NCBI GenBank assembly: GCA_963783355.1
Contig: CAWANF010000015.1
Location: 1-64,000 of the forward strand
From: CAWANF01 sp963783355
GTDB lineage: Bacteria; Bacteroidota; Rhodothermia; Balneolales; DATFMH01
Direction: 5' to 3'
DNA: 64,000 nucleotides
The translations under genes and the position numbers were made by a program. This document shows, piece after piece, positions 49,975 to 59,586 of this stretch (position 1 is its first letter; each line of letters begins with the position of its first letter). The notes under the pieces were generated by a model. The model saw nothing but the letters and a program-made list of their open reading frames with translations. It ran no database searches and was not told the DNA's origin.

Positions 49975-49990
49975 GCTAAGACCGAAAACG

Positions 49991-51970
49991 TTAATCCTGA
50001 TTTTTTATGATCTTCATTCGAAACCTGCGCTCAATTTTAGGGGCATTGCTATGGCTGTTCAGTGTCATCACCATATCATACCAACCGGGCGGCATATCGT
50101 CTAATCGCATCCGGAACCACTCTTTATCTGTTTCCCGGACATCTTTGTATTGTACGGTAACAGCTGCTTTTGCTTTATATGGACGTAACTTGCTGTCGGG
50201 GGCATTCCCCTGGTACTTTTCAAATCGATATTCGACGGAGTATTCGGATTTTGGTAAATGATAGGCTTCAAAATATACGATTACCTCTTCATTCTCTAAG
50301 AAAACAGGGTTGGCAACCGGGTTAAAAGGCATTTCCGACTTTTCATTGAGCTCTTGTTCCCTGCCAATTAAAATATCACTGACCGTAAATTTCGGCATAT
50401 CCTGCTCAGATAATTCCGGTGGTACTAAAAAGCGGATAGGACCACTGCTGCCTACAAGAGGAGCATCCAGCACAATTTTATCTGATTGCAGTATTTCATA
50501 TTTGCTTAAATTCCTCAGATCCATCCCGAAAAACAGGGATTGGGTTTCCCGGTTCGTTTTAAACATAATGATTTCAGGTTCTTCAACATGGGTATCAGGT
50601 AAAATTTGCAATGGTGCACGGAATATCTTCTTCTTCCCTGCTACATTATACATTGTAAGTGATGAACTCAGTCCAAGCTGTATCGCGGTCCCATTTTTCC
50701 GGCTTTGCTTAGCAAGGCGTTTATGAAATTTTTTCAGATTTGAGATAGCAGATAATACATATGTTGTCTGGTTATGTTTATTTAAAAGACGATAAATTTT
50801 GAATTGAACCGGTATAATATTATTAGCTGTCACCAAACCGGTGGTGCTGGACGGTGATTGCCGATCCCGTTTATGACTTTCCCGTATTTCTTTATCTTCA
50901 AACTTCTGTAGAACATTAGGCGCCTGGAAAACCGCGGCATTCATTGTCCCCTGATTACTATTCATTATGATGTCGCTGGTAAGATTCATATACAGATTCT
51001 CAAAATAACCAGACGAACCAATTAGTTGTGATAACATGCCGTATTTAACCATCAGGCTTCCACCCTGTCGATCTAATCCTGCCGATGGTAACGTGTAGCC
51101 CATACTCGGTATCATATTCAGAATACCCGGCTGCAGGCCAAATGGGCCAGTATTCTTATCTCTGCCAAAAATATAATACGACGGTTCCGATCGATTCGAA
51201 AAGGTATATTCCCACATTTCAACTTGCATAATTATAGGGATATGAGGCTGAATGACCATTCCATTTCCGACAGTAACCGGCAAACCTGTAACAGGATTCG
51301 TGGTATTCTGATACATAATTTTGGCTTCCGTCTTCTGCTGGGGAACTCCGTACTTTACATAAATCAATCCACGATCATCGGTCCCGTAGATTGTCGAATG
51401 TGTCCTGGTATAATTTTCCCTTGCATAGTCGATACGTTCCCAATGTTCGAGTAAACGCTCATTTTCCGCTGTAGACAAGATAGGATCCATGATATCCCAA
51501 AAATAAGCGACCTCTTTAAACAGTGAGGGATCTTTTTCCTGTATTTTGTCATTCCAAATCTTTTCCAATTTCCGCGGCACGATGGGCATTATCCGCTCAA
51601 TTTCATTTATTAATGCTCCGGGTTGATTGTCCCAGCTTGCATACTCAAATGTTTTCAGATAATAGGTGCTCGCTTTGGGATAATCCTGGTAGTAATGATG
51701 TTTGGTAACTGTTTCGATGTATTTAAAAGCCATCTCAGGTGAGGATTTTTTCTCTTTAGAATCATGTTCCAGGTAATCTGACCATAAGATTAAAGCTTGT
51801 TTCCAGTTTCCATCCCGTATCTCTGTAATTCCTTTTTCATAAACAGTTTGCTTTTTCTGGGGAGCCTGAAAAACAGCATGAGACTTGCTATAGGCCGTAA
51901 AGCTGTTCATTAAAAACAGTACTCCACCAAGTAATAATGCACCCTGATATTTTGAAGATCGGATTTTCAT
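49991..51970 (-). CDS. GWxTD domain-containing secreted protein
   Basis: About 659 residues. A signal sequence (GALLLGGVLFLMNSFTAYS) follows the ATG at 51970; a GTG at 51991 could add seven residues. Residues about 60-200 are helical, TPR-like. The GWxTD-type motif is THSTIYGTDDRGLIYVKYGVPQQ near residue 215, with YTFSNRSEPSYYIFGRD following. The C-terminal 250 residues form beta-rich segments (SDILIGREQELNEKS, VYFEAYHLPKSEYSVEYRFEKY, PPGWYDMVMTLNSHSN). The family is typical of Balneolota, Calditrichota and Ignavibacteria; function unknown. It is convergent with the ABC operon. Confidence 0.88.
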   Translation of the reverse strand: MKIRSSKYQGALLLGGVLFLMNSFTAYSKSHAVFQAPQKKQTVYEKGITEIRDGNWKQALILWSDYLEHDSKEKKSSPEMAFKYIETVTKHHYYQDYPKASTYYLKTFEYASWDNQPGALINEIERIMPIVPRKLEKIWNDKIQEKDPSLFKEVAYFWDIMDPILSTAENERLLEHWERIDYARENYTRTHSTIYGTDDRGLIYVKYGVPQQKTEAKIMYQNTTNPVTGLPVTVGNGMVIQPHIPIIMQVEMWEYTFSNRSEPSYYIFGRDKNTGPFGLQPGILNMIPSMGYTLPSAGLDRQGGSLMVKYGMLSQLIGSSGYFENLYMNLTSDIIMNSNQGTMNAAVFQAPNVLQKFEDKEIRESHKRDRQSPSSTTGLVTANNIIPVQFKIYRLLNKHNQTTYVLSAISNLKKFHKRLAKQSRKNGTAIQLGLSSSLTMYNVAGKKKIFRAPLQILPDTHVEEPEIIMFKTNRETQSLFFGMDLRNLSKYEILQSDKIVLDAPLVGSSGPIRFLVPPELSEQDMPKFTVSDILIGREQELNEKSEMPFNPVANPVFLENEEVIVYFEAYHLPKSEYSVEYRFEKYQGNAPDSKLRPYKAKAAVTVQYKDVRETDKEWFRMRLDDMPPGWYDMVMTLNSHSNAPKIERRFRMKIIKNQD

Positions 51971-52020
51971 TTTAAAGCGACTTGAGACCACAAAAAGAGC
52001 TACTATTTAATAAATAGATA

Positions 52021-52120
52021 AAAGCATTTAATAAAAACAATAACCTATTTGAAATATTTACAAACTCAGTTATGAATTTTCATCCTTTTAAATCCCCGCC
52101 GTATTTTTAATAAATGCTTT
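52021..52120. repeat. Inverted repeat flanking the hisA upstream region
   Basis: AAAGCATTTA (52021-52030) is repeated inverted as TAAATGCTTT (52111-52120), and with one or two mismatches the match extends over about 17 bp. The 80 bp between are AT-rich. It lies in the divergent gap between the GWxTD gene and hisA, so it could hold a paired binding site or a stem of a long leader. Confidence 0.45.
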
Positions 52121-52162
52121 CTTAAATTATGACCCTTAAATCCAAACCCAGAATCAGAATAC

Positions 52163-52885
52163 ATGAAAGTAATTCCTGCTATCGATTTATTAAATGGCAA
52201 TGTAGTTCGTCTAAAAAAAGGTGCCTACAACGATGTAACCTCTTACTCAAAAGATCCCGTTGAGCAGGCACAAGTTTATAAATCTGCTGGATTTAACCAT
52301 ATTCATGTCGTTGATCTGAATGGTGCAAAAGAAGGCCACTTTTACAATTTACCCGTTATAACCGATATCATAGATAAAACCGGACTCACGGTTCAGTCGG
52401 GTGGTGGAATAAGAACTTTTGAAGATTGTAAAAAATTATTTGATGCCGGGATATCAAAAATTGTCAGTAGTTCGATGGCGGTTCGAAATGAAAAGGACTG
52501 GTTAAAAGCACTGCATCACTTCGGCGGAGAACGATGTATCCTGGGAATGGACCTGAAAGACAATAAAATTGCTTATGCAGGCTGGACGGAGACAGCACAG
52601 GAATCTACCGATTCCTTTTTGAATCGTATGGTTGATGAGGGCTTGCAGGAGGTTCTTTGCACGGACATCTCCCGCGATGGAATGTTAACCGGGGTAAATA
52701 TCCCTCTTTACAAAAGATTAATGCAATCATTTCCAAAAACCAGATTCATCGCTTCTGGTGGCGTTTCCGGTAAAACTGATTTGCAAGATCTCGATGATAT
52801 CCATATTTATGCCGTGGTCGTCGGACGAGCCTACTACGAAAGCCATCTCGATTTACCCACTATGAAAACTTATCACAACGAATAA
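52163..52885 (+). CDS. hisA: ProFAR isomerase
   Basis: A 240-residue (beta/alpha)8 isomerase converting ProFAR to PRFAR. Catalytic Asp in VIPAIDLLNGNVVRLKKG (residue 8) and in CTDISRDGMLTGVN (residue about 171). Phosphate loops are VQSGGGIRTFEDC and IASGGVSGKTDLQDL. It is separated from the his operon by 8.5 kb of unrelated genes and is not followed by hisF. No His leader is seen in its upstream region. Confidence 0.96.
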   Translation: MKVIPAIDLLNGNVVRLKKGAYNDVTSYSKDPVEQAQVYKSAGFNHIHVVDLNGAKEGHFYNLPVITDIIDKTGLTVQSGGGIRTFEDCKKLFDAGISKIVSSSMAVRNEKDWLKALHHFGGERCILGMDLKDNKIAYAGWTETAQESTDSFLNRMVDEGLQEVLCTDISRDGMLTGVNIPLYKRLMQSFPKTRFIASGGVSGKTDLQDLDDIHIYAVVVGRAYYESHLDLPTMKTYHNE

Positions 52886-52920
52886 TCTCACTACTCACTA
52901 CTCAATACTCAATACTAATT
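52886..52920. repeat. Heptamer array between hisA and DUF4139 gene
   Basis: Five 7-bp units in phase: TCTCACT, ACTCACT, ACTCAAT, ACTCAAT, ACTAATT. The array begins directly after the hisA stop codon and ends at the stop codon of the convergent gene. As with the other arrays it fills exactly the space between gene ends. Confidence 0.85.
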
Positions 52921-54299
52921 CAATACTGATTGCGAATGGTGTATGTGAGCTTTGCTGATCCGTCTTTCGGCACGGATACCATAAAACGAACTAAATTAGC
53001 ACTCACTTTCTCGTAACGCTGAGACGTCTTAATAATAGTTGAATTGTTATTCAGGTAACGATTCACTGTAACGACAATCGGTGTATCCTTGTGATTCCTG
53101 AGCGTTATTTCGAAATCCTGTTCATTCATACGATCCGAAATTTTTCGAACTTCAGCCAGTTTTTGCGTCCCTTCCACATCGAATGCCCGCCCGACGTTTA
53201 AGGTTACTTTTTCATTTTCCGGTGTTGAAGAAATGGCATCCTGGCCAAGTAACACCAGGTTATTCCCGTCTTTTTTATAAATATTAAAAGTACCCGACGG
53301 CAGCGGGATGCCAAGGCCGTTCGATTTGGAGTTTTCAAATGTTAAACGAACATTGATAGCAATTTTGCCTTTACCGGCACCTCCCATCATACGATCATTA
53401 AACACATATTCTTTCTTAATTGGGAACGTCTTTTCTTTGAATAAGCGAATTTGTTTTTTGGCGTTTATACCTAAATCTACTACACGATCAAGATCATAAA
53501 CATGGTAATCTGAAAAAGTCCGCTGCGACATTGCGTTTGGTGCCTGAACAGCTATGTCAGATTTTGCTCTTGCGTACATACTTTCATGTATCGCCCCGCC
53601 GGAATTTAAATTAAGATCACCGGCGACCAGTTTGATATGGCTGTTTTTATATTCATAACCGGTACTATTTGAAAGATTTGCCCATGCATTCAAATCCATT
53701 TGTTCTTCTTTTCCATCTAAAACAGCCGTGTATTCAGCTTTCCAGTTTAAACCATGTGTCTGATACGTCAGCCCGACTTTTTGATTCCCTTTTTTCTGAC
53801 TATCAATCACCCAGTTTAATTGAGGATATTTGGCTGATTTAAGTGGAAACGGTTCAACGGAAATATTATACGATAACAGATCCGGAACAATCATGAAATC
53901 ACCCTGTTGTCTTTTTATTATTACATGACTTCCGTCAATCGATGCGAGTGTCCCTTCTATGACTTGTCCGGTTTTCGATATCAGGCGAATATTTTTCCCG
54001 ATAAAATTTTTCTTCAAAACTTCACCCAGGTTCGTCACATGATTTACAAAATTCTGTTCAAGCACGCTGCCGTCGATATCAAGCTTCACACTCGACGGAA
54101 TGAGGCTTTGCGGTATATCTGAAATACTTATTTGCGACTGTCCGCGGGCAATATTCATCTCATACTGTTGATGTACAACCCCGAGATTTTGTTGATAAAT
54201 AGTAAGCGTTGTCGATATCGGATCTTTGGTTTGGGCATATCCGTTTGTGATGGCAAAGACAACTAAAAACATGGACACAAGCAACGGCATCTTCTTCAT
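52920..54299 (-). CDS. DUF4139 domain-containing secreted protein
   Basis: 459 residues with a signal peptide (PLLVSMFLVVFAITNGYA, cut before QT). The DUF4139 region covers roughly residues 190-455, with GLNWKAEYTAVLDGKEEQMDLNAWANLSNSTGYEYKNSHIKLVAGDLN, FENSKSNGLGIPLPSGTFNIYKKDG and RNHKDTPIVVTVNRYLNNNS. The N-terminal ~180 residues are beta-rich. It is distantly related to 'mucoidy inhibitor'-like proteins; function unknown. The gene is convergent with hisA, touching the heptamer array. Confidence 0.88.
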   Translation of the reverse strand: MKKMPLLVSMFLVVFAITNGYAQTKDPISTTLTIYQQNLGVVHQQYEMNIARGQSQISISDIPQSLIPSSVKLDIDGSVLEQNFVNHVTNLGEVLKKNFIGKNIRLISKTGQVIEGTLASIDGSHVIIKRQQGDFMIVPDLLSYNISVEPFPLKSAKYPQLNWVIDSQKKGNQKVGLTYQTHGLNWKAEYTAVLDGKEEQMDLNAWANLSNSTGYEYKNSHIKLVAGDLNLNSGGAIHESMYARAKSDIAVQAPNAMSQRTFSDYHVYDLDRVVDLGINAKKQIRLFKEKTFPIKKEYVFNDRMMGGAGKGKIAINVRLTFENSKSNGLGIPLPSGTFNIYKKDGNNLVLLGQDAISSTPENEKVTLNVGRAFDVEGTQKLAEVRKISDRMNEQDFEITLRNHKDTPIVVTVNRYLNNNSTIIKTSQRYEKVSANLVRFMVSVPKDGSAKLTYTIRNQY

Positions 54300-54497
54300 A
54301 ACGCTCCCTTTATTACACTGACTATATGATTCAATATTGTTATATACTTATTTAGTATCTTACTTTATTATCCTGTGTAAGTTACTTTACGATACTGCTT
54401 TATAAAAACGATAACAAAATGATATTGTTATCTTATTAATATGTTATTGATTTCGTAAGCCTGTCAAGAGTTACTCTTAAATTAACTTATCAATACG

Positions 54498-55919
54498 ATG
54501 CCTGACCATAACTTATCAGATGAAATTGATCGACTTTTCTCATTGCAACAAGCCAACAGGGAGCAGGTTAACCGGACTACATACAAACAGAGAAAAGCAA
54601 AACTTAAAAAGATTTTAATGTATCTCCTGAAACATCGATCGGGGATACAGGAAGCTATTTACAATGACTTCAAGAAACCGGCGATAGAAGTCGACCTGTC
54701 TGAAACTTATGTTGTTATAACCGAAATACGTCATGCCATCCGGCATTTGAAAAAATGGATGCGCGTTGATCCCGTCCCGCCGACCCGTGCTTTAATAGGC
54801 ACAAAATCTTTTATCAAATACGAGCCAAAGGGTTGTGTCTTAATCATAGCTCCCTGGAATTTTCCATTCATGCTGGCGATGGGACCACTGGTTTCCGCAA
54901 TTGCTGCCGGAAATTGTGCCATTGTTAAACCGTCCGAATTAGCTCCGCATACATCAGCTTTTATAGCCCGAATGGTCAGGGACATCTTCGAAGAAAATGA
55001 AGTAGCTGTTGTGGAAGGTGACAAAGGTGTGGCCCAAAAATTATTAAAGAAACCATTTGACCACATTTTCTTTACAGGAAGTACGGCGATTGGTCAAATA
55101 ATCATGCAGGAAGCGGCAAAAAATCTATCTACCGTCACACTCGAACTTGGGGGAAAGTCTCCCATCATTGTTGACGATACTGCTGATTTAAAAGACGCCA
55201 TTGAAAAAGTATCGTGGGGTAAATTTTTTAATGCGGGGCAAACATGCGTAGCGCCCGATTATATGTTGGTTCATCGAAACCATTATTCGAAAGCGCTGGA
55301 TCTGTTTAAAGAACAAATTGCCGGGTTTTATGGAGAAGAATCTCTTGATCATCAGTCAAGCCGGGATTATGCCCGGGTTATTAATACTCCCCATTTCAAA
55401 AGGTTACGGGAATGGGTTTCTGAAGCCAGAGACCAGGGAGCGAAGGTTGTCACAGGTGGAATTTTTGATGTCGATGACCGGTATATATCCCCGACTATCA
55501 TGACGGACGTATCCCTGGATTCAACGATTATGAGAGAAGAAATTTTCGGTCCGGTTTTGCCCGTTTTCCCATTCGACAATCTGGATGAAGCAATAAAAAT
55601 GGTTAATAATCGGCCGAAACCCCTTGCGCTCTATATGTTCAGTAAAAAATCAGAGAATATTCGAAAGGTGATAGAAGAAACATCTGCCGGTGGTTCTTGT
55701 ATTAATGATGTGGTAATTCAATTTATGCATCAAAATCTTCCGTTCGGAGGATCCAATCATAGCGGATTCGGGAAGTCCCACGGATACTTTGGTTTTAAAG
55801 AATTTTCCCATCAAAGAGCTATTGTTCGACAATCTCGGTTCAGCCCTTTAAAATTATTCTATCCACCTTACACAAATAAAGTCAGAAAACTCGTTGACTT
55901 GCTTCTTAAATACATCTAG
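54498..55919 (+). CDS. Aldehyde dehydrogenase (ALDH3/fatty-aldehyde type)
   Basis: A 473-residue NAD(P)-dependent aldehyde dehydrogenase. Catalytic Glu in TVTLELGGKSPIIVDD (residue about 215), Cys in NAGQTCVAPDYMLV (about 250); cofactor region IIAPWNFPFMLAMGPLVSAIAAGNCAIVKPSE and FTGSTAIGQII. The C-terminus LFYPPYTNKVRKLVDLLLKYI is the ALDH3/fatty-aldehyde dehydrogenase tail. The enzyme oxidises medium or long-chain aldehydes to acids. It stands alone, divergent from the DUF4139 gene and followed by mnmH. Confidence 0.93.
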   Translation: MPDHNLSDEIDRLFSLQQANREQVNRTTYKQRKAKLKKILMYLLKHRSGIQEAIYNDFKKPAIEVDLSETYVVITEIRHAIRHLKKWMRVDPVPPTRALIGTKSFIKYEPKGCVLIIAPWNFPFMLAMGPLVSAIAAGNCAIVKPSELAPHTSAFIARMVRDIFEENEVAVVEGDKGVAQKLLKKPFDHIFFTGSTAIGQIIMQEAAKNLSTVTLELGGKSPIIVDDTADLKDAIEKVSWGKFFNAGQTCVAPDYMLVHRNHYSKALDLFKEQIAGFYGEESLDHQSSRDYARVINTPHFKRLREWVSEARDQGAKVVTGGIFDVDDRYISPTIMTDVSLDSTIMREEIFGPVLPVFPFDNLDEAIKMVNNRPKPLALYMFSKKSENIRKVIEETSAGGSCINDVVIQFMHQNLPFGGSNHSGFGKSHGYFGFKEFSHQRAIVRQSRFSPLKLFYPPYTNKVRKLVDLLLKYI

Positions 55920-56026
55920 AGACTTTTATCGTAAAAATATTCGTTTATACAAGTGGATTAATGGCCGTAATGCTCCTATTTTGATTCTACTTTTATTAAT
56001 GTTTTATTAATGGAACTCTCGAAATT

Positions 56027-57088
56027 TTGGCAGATTCTCTCGACATAGAAACCTTTCTGGATGAAGGCAAATTGATCCCGGTCATTGATGTCCGGACACC
56101 CTCCGAATATCAACAGGGACATATTCCCGGGGCGTTGAATCTCCCGTTGTTTTCTGATGACGAACGGGCTGAAATAGGCACCATTTACACCCAAATCAGT
56201 CGTGACGAGTCCATCAAACGCGGACTTGAGTTCGTCGGACCAAAGATGCGGGACTTTGTTGAACAAGCCCTGGAATGGTGTCCCCGAAAACAAGCCCTGG
56301 TTCATTGCTGGCGTGGCGGAATGAGAAGCCAAAGTATGGCGTGGCTTTTGCAGTTTTCAGGCATTCAGACCAAAACCCTGGAAGGAGGCTATAAATCGTA
56401 CCGGAATTTTGCTCTTCAATGCTTCGAACCACCACAGAACATCATCATCCTTGGAGGCATGACCGGCAGCGGAAAAACTCATGTCCTTCATAAGTTAAAA
56501 GAACAGGGTGAACAAGTCATTGATCTGGAAGGCCTCGCGCATCATAAAGGTTCCGCTTTTGGATCCCTCGGAGAAAAACCACAACCATCAAACGAACATT
56601 TCGAAAATCTGATTGCTTATTTATTAAAAGATATGGACCCGCAACGGCCCGTCTGGCTTGAAGATGAAAGCATTAATATTGGCAAAAACAAAATCCCCGA
56701 TGCCCTGTTCAAACAGATGAGAAGCGCACCGATCGTTGAGCTCAAAGTACCGCATGAAAACCGGATTAAGCAACTGGTTTCCGACTACAGTCAATATCCA
56801 ATTGATGAATTGAAGGAATCGGTTTTAAAAATTGAAAGACGGCTTGGGGGACAACGAACCAAACAGGCACTCGATGCGTTAGACGAAGAGAACTATGCAC
56901 TCGTCGCGGACCTGACCCTCATGTATTACGACAAGACCTACAAACATGGATTGAGTCTGCGGGAGCCGAATAGTGTTTATCCTCTGGAAACGGGTAATTC
57001 GGATCATGGAAAAATGGCCCGCTTAGTTATTGAAAAAGGAAATGAAATAATTTCAAAAACAGATTTTGTAGAACAACATGGAAATTGA
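56027..57088 (+). CDS. mnmH: tRNA 2-selenouridine synthase
   Basis: A 353-residue protein (also selU/ybbB). N-terminal rhodanese domain with VIDVRTPSEYQQGHIPGALNLP and the catalytic Cys in ALVHCWRGGMRSQSMAWLLQ (residue about 97). C-terminal P-loop NTPase domain with ILGGMTGSGKTHVLHKL. It replaces sulfur in 2-thiouridine of the tRNA wobble position with selenium, using selenophosphate. It overlaps selD by 11 bp, which fits the pathway. Start is TTG at 56027; no in-frame ATG precedes it. Confidence 0.95.
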   Translation: MADSLDIETFLDEGKLIPVIDVRTPSEYQQGHIPGALNLPLFSDDERAEIGTIYTQISRDESIKRGLEFVGPKMRDFVEQALEWCPRKQALVHCWRGGMRSQSMAWLLQFSGIQTKTLEGGYKSYRNFALQCFEPPQNIIILGGMTGSGKTHVLHKLKEQGEQVIDLEGLAHHKGSAFGSLGEKPQPSNEHFENLIAYLLKDMDPQRPVWLEDESINIGKNKIPDALFKQMRSAPIVELKVPHENRIKQLVSDYSQYPIDELKESVLKIERRLGGQRTKQALDALDEENYALVADLTLMYYDKTYKHGLSLREPNSVYPLETGNSDHGKMARLVIEKGNEIISKTDFVEQHGN

Positions 57089-58133
57089 AACGATTAAACT
57101 GACGGAATACAGTCATGGAGCAGGCTGTGGCTGCAAAATATCCCCTAAAGTTCTTGATAATATTCTTCACAGTGAATTAGCGATTCCCGATAATGCCCGG
57201 TTGCTGGTTGGTAACAACACACGCGACGATGCAGCGGTTTATGACATCGGGGATGGCAAAGCGATCATCAGTACAACCGATTTTTTTATGCCCATAGTTG
57301 ACGATCCTTTCGATTTCGGGCGAATAGCGGCTGCAAATGCTATCAGCGATGTTTATGCCATGGGCGGCAAGCCATTGATGGCCATAGCTATCCTTGGATG
57401 GCCAATAAATAAAGTCCCTGCTGAAACGGCACAACAGGTATTGGAAGGCGGAAGAAGCATTTGTAGCGAAGCCGGAATTCCATTGGCAGGCGGGCACAGT
57501 ATTGACAGTCCGGAACCAATTTTTGGATTAGCCGTAACGGGTATGGTTGATATCAAAGACTTAAAACGAAATGATTCTGCGGAAGACGGATGCCATTTAT
57601 ATCTTACCAAACCCCTGGGAGTTGGTATCTTAAGCACAGCCCAAAAACAAAAGAAGCTTAAATCAGAGCATAAAGATATTGCCCGTGATAGCATGGTCCG
57701 CCTGAATAGCATCGGCTCGGAATTATCTAAAATACCGGGAGTCACAGCCATTACAGATGTCACCGGTTTCGGTTTGCTCGGACATCTCAGCGAAATCTGC
57801 GAGGGAAGTCATCTGGAAGCAGACGTTTATTTTGACAAAATACCTCTTCTGCCCTTTGTTTCTGAATATCTTGAACTTAAATGTATTCCCGGAGGTACCA
57901 ATCGTAACTGGGATAGTTATGGCCACAAAATAGGTGACCTGAATGAGAGGCAAAAACAATTACTTTGCGATCCGCAGACGAGCGGTGGTCTCCTTATTGC
58001 CGTTCAGGATCATGCTGTAGATCAAGTCTTAAAAATTATGGATGAATTTGAGCTTCCCGATGAGGTTAAACATCCCATTGGAAAGTTAAAGGCCCGTAAG
58101 GATAAGTCAGCACCGCTAATTAGCGTAAATTAA
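57078..58133 (+). CDS. selD: Selenide, water dikinase
   Basis: A 351-residue enzyme making selenophosphate from selenide and ATP. The active-site loop HGAGCGCKISPKVL (residues about 14-27) has Cys at the catalytic place, not selenocysteine, so no recoding is needed. Other motifs: DDAAVYDIGDGKAIISTTDFFMP, AISDVYAMGGKPLMAIAILGWP, LAGGHSI and DPQTSGGLLIAV. Its neighbour mnmH uses the product. No selA, selB or selC is in the window, so the visible selenium use is tRNA modification only. Confidence 0.97.
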   Translation: MEIETIKLTEYSHGAGCGCKISPKVLDNILHSELAIPDNARLLVGNNTRDDAAVYDIGDGKAIISTTDFFMPIVDDPFDFGRIAAANAISDVYAMGGKPLMAIAILGWPINKVPAETAQQVLEGGRSICSEAGIPLAGGHSIDSPEPIFGLAVTGMVDIKDLKRNDSAEDGCHLYLTKPLGVGILSTAQKQKKLKSEHKDIARDSMVRLNSIGSELSKIPGVTAITDVTGFGLLGHLSEICEGSHLEADVYFDKIPLLPFVSEYLELKCIPGGTNRNWDSYGHKIGDLNERQKQLLCDPQTSGGLLIAVQDHAVDQVLKIMDEFELPDEVKHPIGKLKARKDKSAPLISVN

Positions 58134-58365
58134 TGCAAGAAGCTGCAAAAATTTTCCGTTATCTGCTGGTCCTCTAGATAAGCCGTCTCTTCGTAAGATA
58201 TTTTTATACAAAGAGATACATCCAATTATCTGATATATAAAATTTCGTAAAAACCGTCGATGTAATTTCCGGACGCTTCCTAACGTTTTGATACTAATAA
58301 AAGAAGACGTTAATTTGAAAATATGGAAGCGGTTCCATATTCAATTATATCGAACAAAAAATTTA

Positions 58366-59586
58366 ATGTCGAAAAAAAATAATCAGATAATTGGCCTTGC
58401 CTGTGCTGGTGGAGCTATCGAAGGTGCTGCTTATGAAATTGGCGCTATTTGTGCTCTGGATGAGGCCCTGGATGGAATATCATTTTCGGATTTGGATATT
58501 TATGTTGGTGTAAGTGCCGGAGCTTTTCTTACCGCCTGCCTTGCTAATCATATCACCCCGGAAACACTTTCTAAAGCTTTTATATCAAAGGCAGAGACGG
58601 TCTTCCCCATAACTCCAAAAACATTTTTTACCCCGGCGATCAAAGAGTATCAAAAACGGTTATTTAAAATTCCCGGGCTCATCGCTGAATCGATTTGGGA
58701 ATATATTCTCAAGCCATTCGATATCACTCTGGCGGGATCGCTATTCCGGCTAACCTCGGCCATTCCTGTTGGTTTGTTTGATAATGAAAGTATTCGGAAT
58801 TACCTGGCTAATAATTTTAAAATGGAAGGCCGCACAGATGATTTCCGTAATCTGGATACCACTCTCAGAATCATTGCGACGAACCTCGAAAGTGGCCACG
58901 TTGTTCGATTCGGTGAAACACCGGAAGACAAGATTCCAATATCCAAAGCGGTTCAGGCCAGTACGGCTTTGCCCATTCTATATATGCCCGTGGAAATTGA
59001 CGGAGAGTATTATATTGATGGTGTCGCGCGAAGAACCGTACATGCCAGCGTGGCATTAAACGAGGGAGCAGACCTCGTGTTCTGCCTTAACCCTATTGTT
59101 CCAATCGATGCCAAGCAGCTTAAGGAGGTTGATGAAGTCATCAATAAAAGCCTCATCGATCAGGGATTACCCTCCGTATTATCACAAACATTTAGAATGA
59201 TGATACACTCCCGTATGGTTACCGGTTTCAGAAATTATGAATTTGCCTACCCCGATGCCGACCTCATAGTTATAGAACCCAAGCCGACGGATTACATGAT
59301 GTTTTACACAAATATTTTCAGCTTTTCCAACCGTAAGGAAGTGTGCGAATATGCTTACCAGGCCACACGGAAAAACCTCTTGGAGCAGGCAGAAAAAATC
59401 ACGCCGAAACTGGAAAAATATGGTATTACATTACGAAGAGATATCCTTGAAGATGAAAGCCGGTTTTTATACCGTTCGGAACACGATGGGAAATATTTGG
59501 ATTCCGGTCATGATGCCGCACAGAAGATTAACGGGGTGTTAGCACGGCTTGATCGTCTCTTAGACAAAGCCGAAACAGCTGCTTAG
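58366..59586 (+). CDS. Patatin-like phospholipase
   Basis: About 406 residues from the ATG at 58366 (a TTG frame begins at 58288, which is unlikely). Patatin fold: oxyanion loop IGLACAGGAIEGAAYEIGAICAL (G-G-x-x-x-G rather than GGGxRG), nucleophile elbow YVGVSAGAFLTACLAN (GxSxG), and the dyad Asp in YYIDGVARRTVHASV (DG). It would hydrolyse acyl esters of phospholipids. The gene is convergent with an acyltransferase and overlaps it by 4 bp. The 230 bp upstream hold an inverted repeat ATGGAA/TTCCAT (58323-58338) and no gene. Confidence 0.88.
   Translation: MSKKNNQIIGLACAGGAIEGAAYEIGAICALDEALDGISFSDLDIYVGVSAGAFLTACLANHITPETLSKAFISKAETVFPITPKTFFTPAIKEYQKRLFKIPGLIAESIWEYILKPFDITLAGSLFRLTSAIPVGLFDNESIRNYLANNFKMEGRTDDFRNLDTTLRIIATNLESGHVVRFGETPEDKIPISKAVQASTALPILYMPVEIDGEYYIDGVARRTVHASVALNEGADLVFCLNPIVPIDAKQLKEVDEVINKSLIDQGLPSVLSQTFRMMIHSRMVTGFRNYEFAYPDADLIVIEPKPTDYMMFYTNIFSFSNRKEVCEYAYQATRKNLLEQAEKITPKLEKYGITLRRDILEDESRFLYRSEHDGKYLDSGHDAAQKINGVLARLDRLLDKAETAA

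Noticed and set aside
52163..52885. hisA under its own His leader
   Set aside because: No His-codon run is found in 51971-52162; only an inverted repeat is seen.
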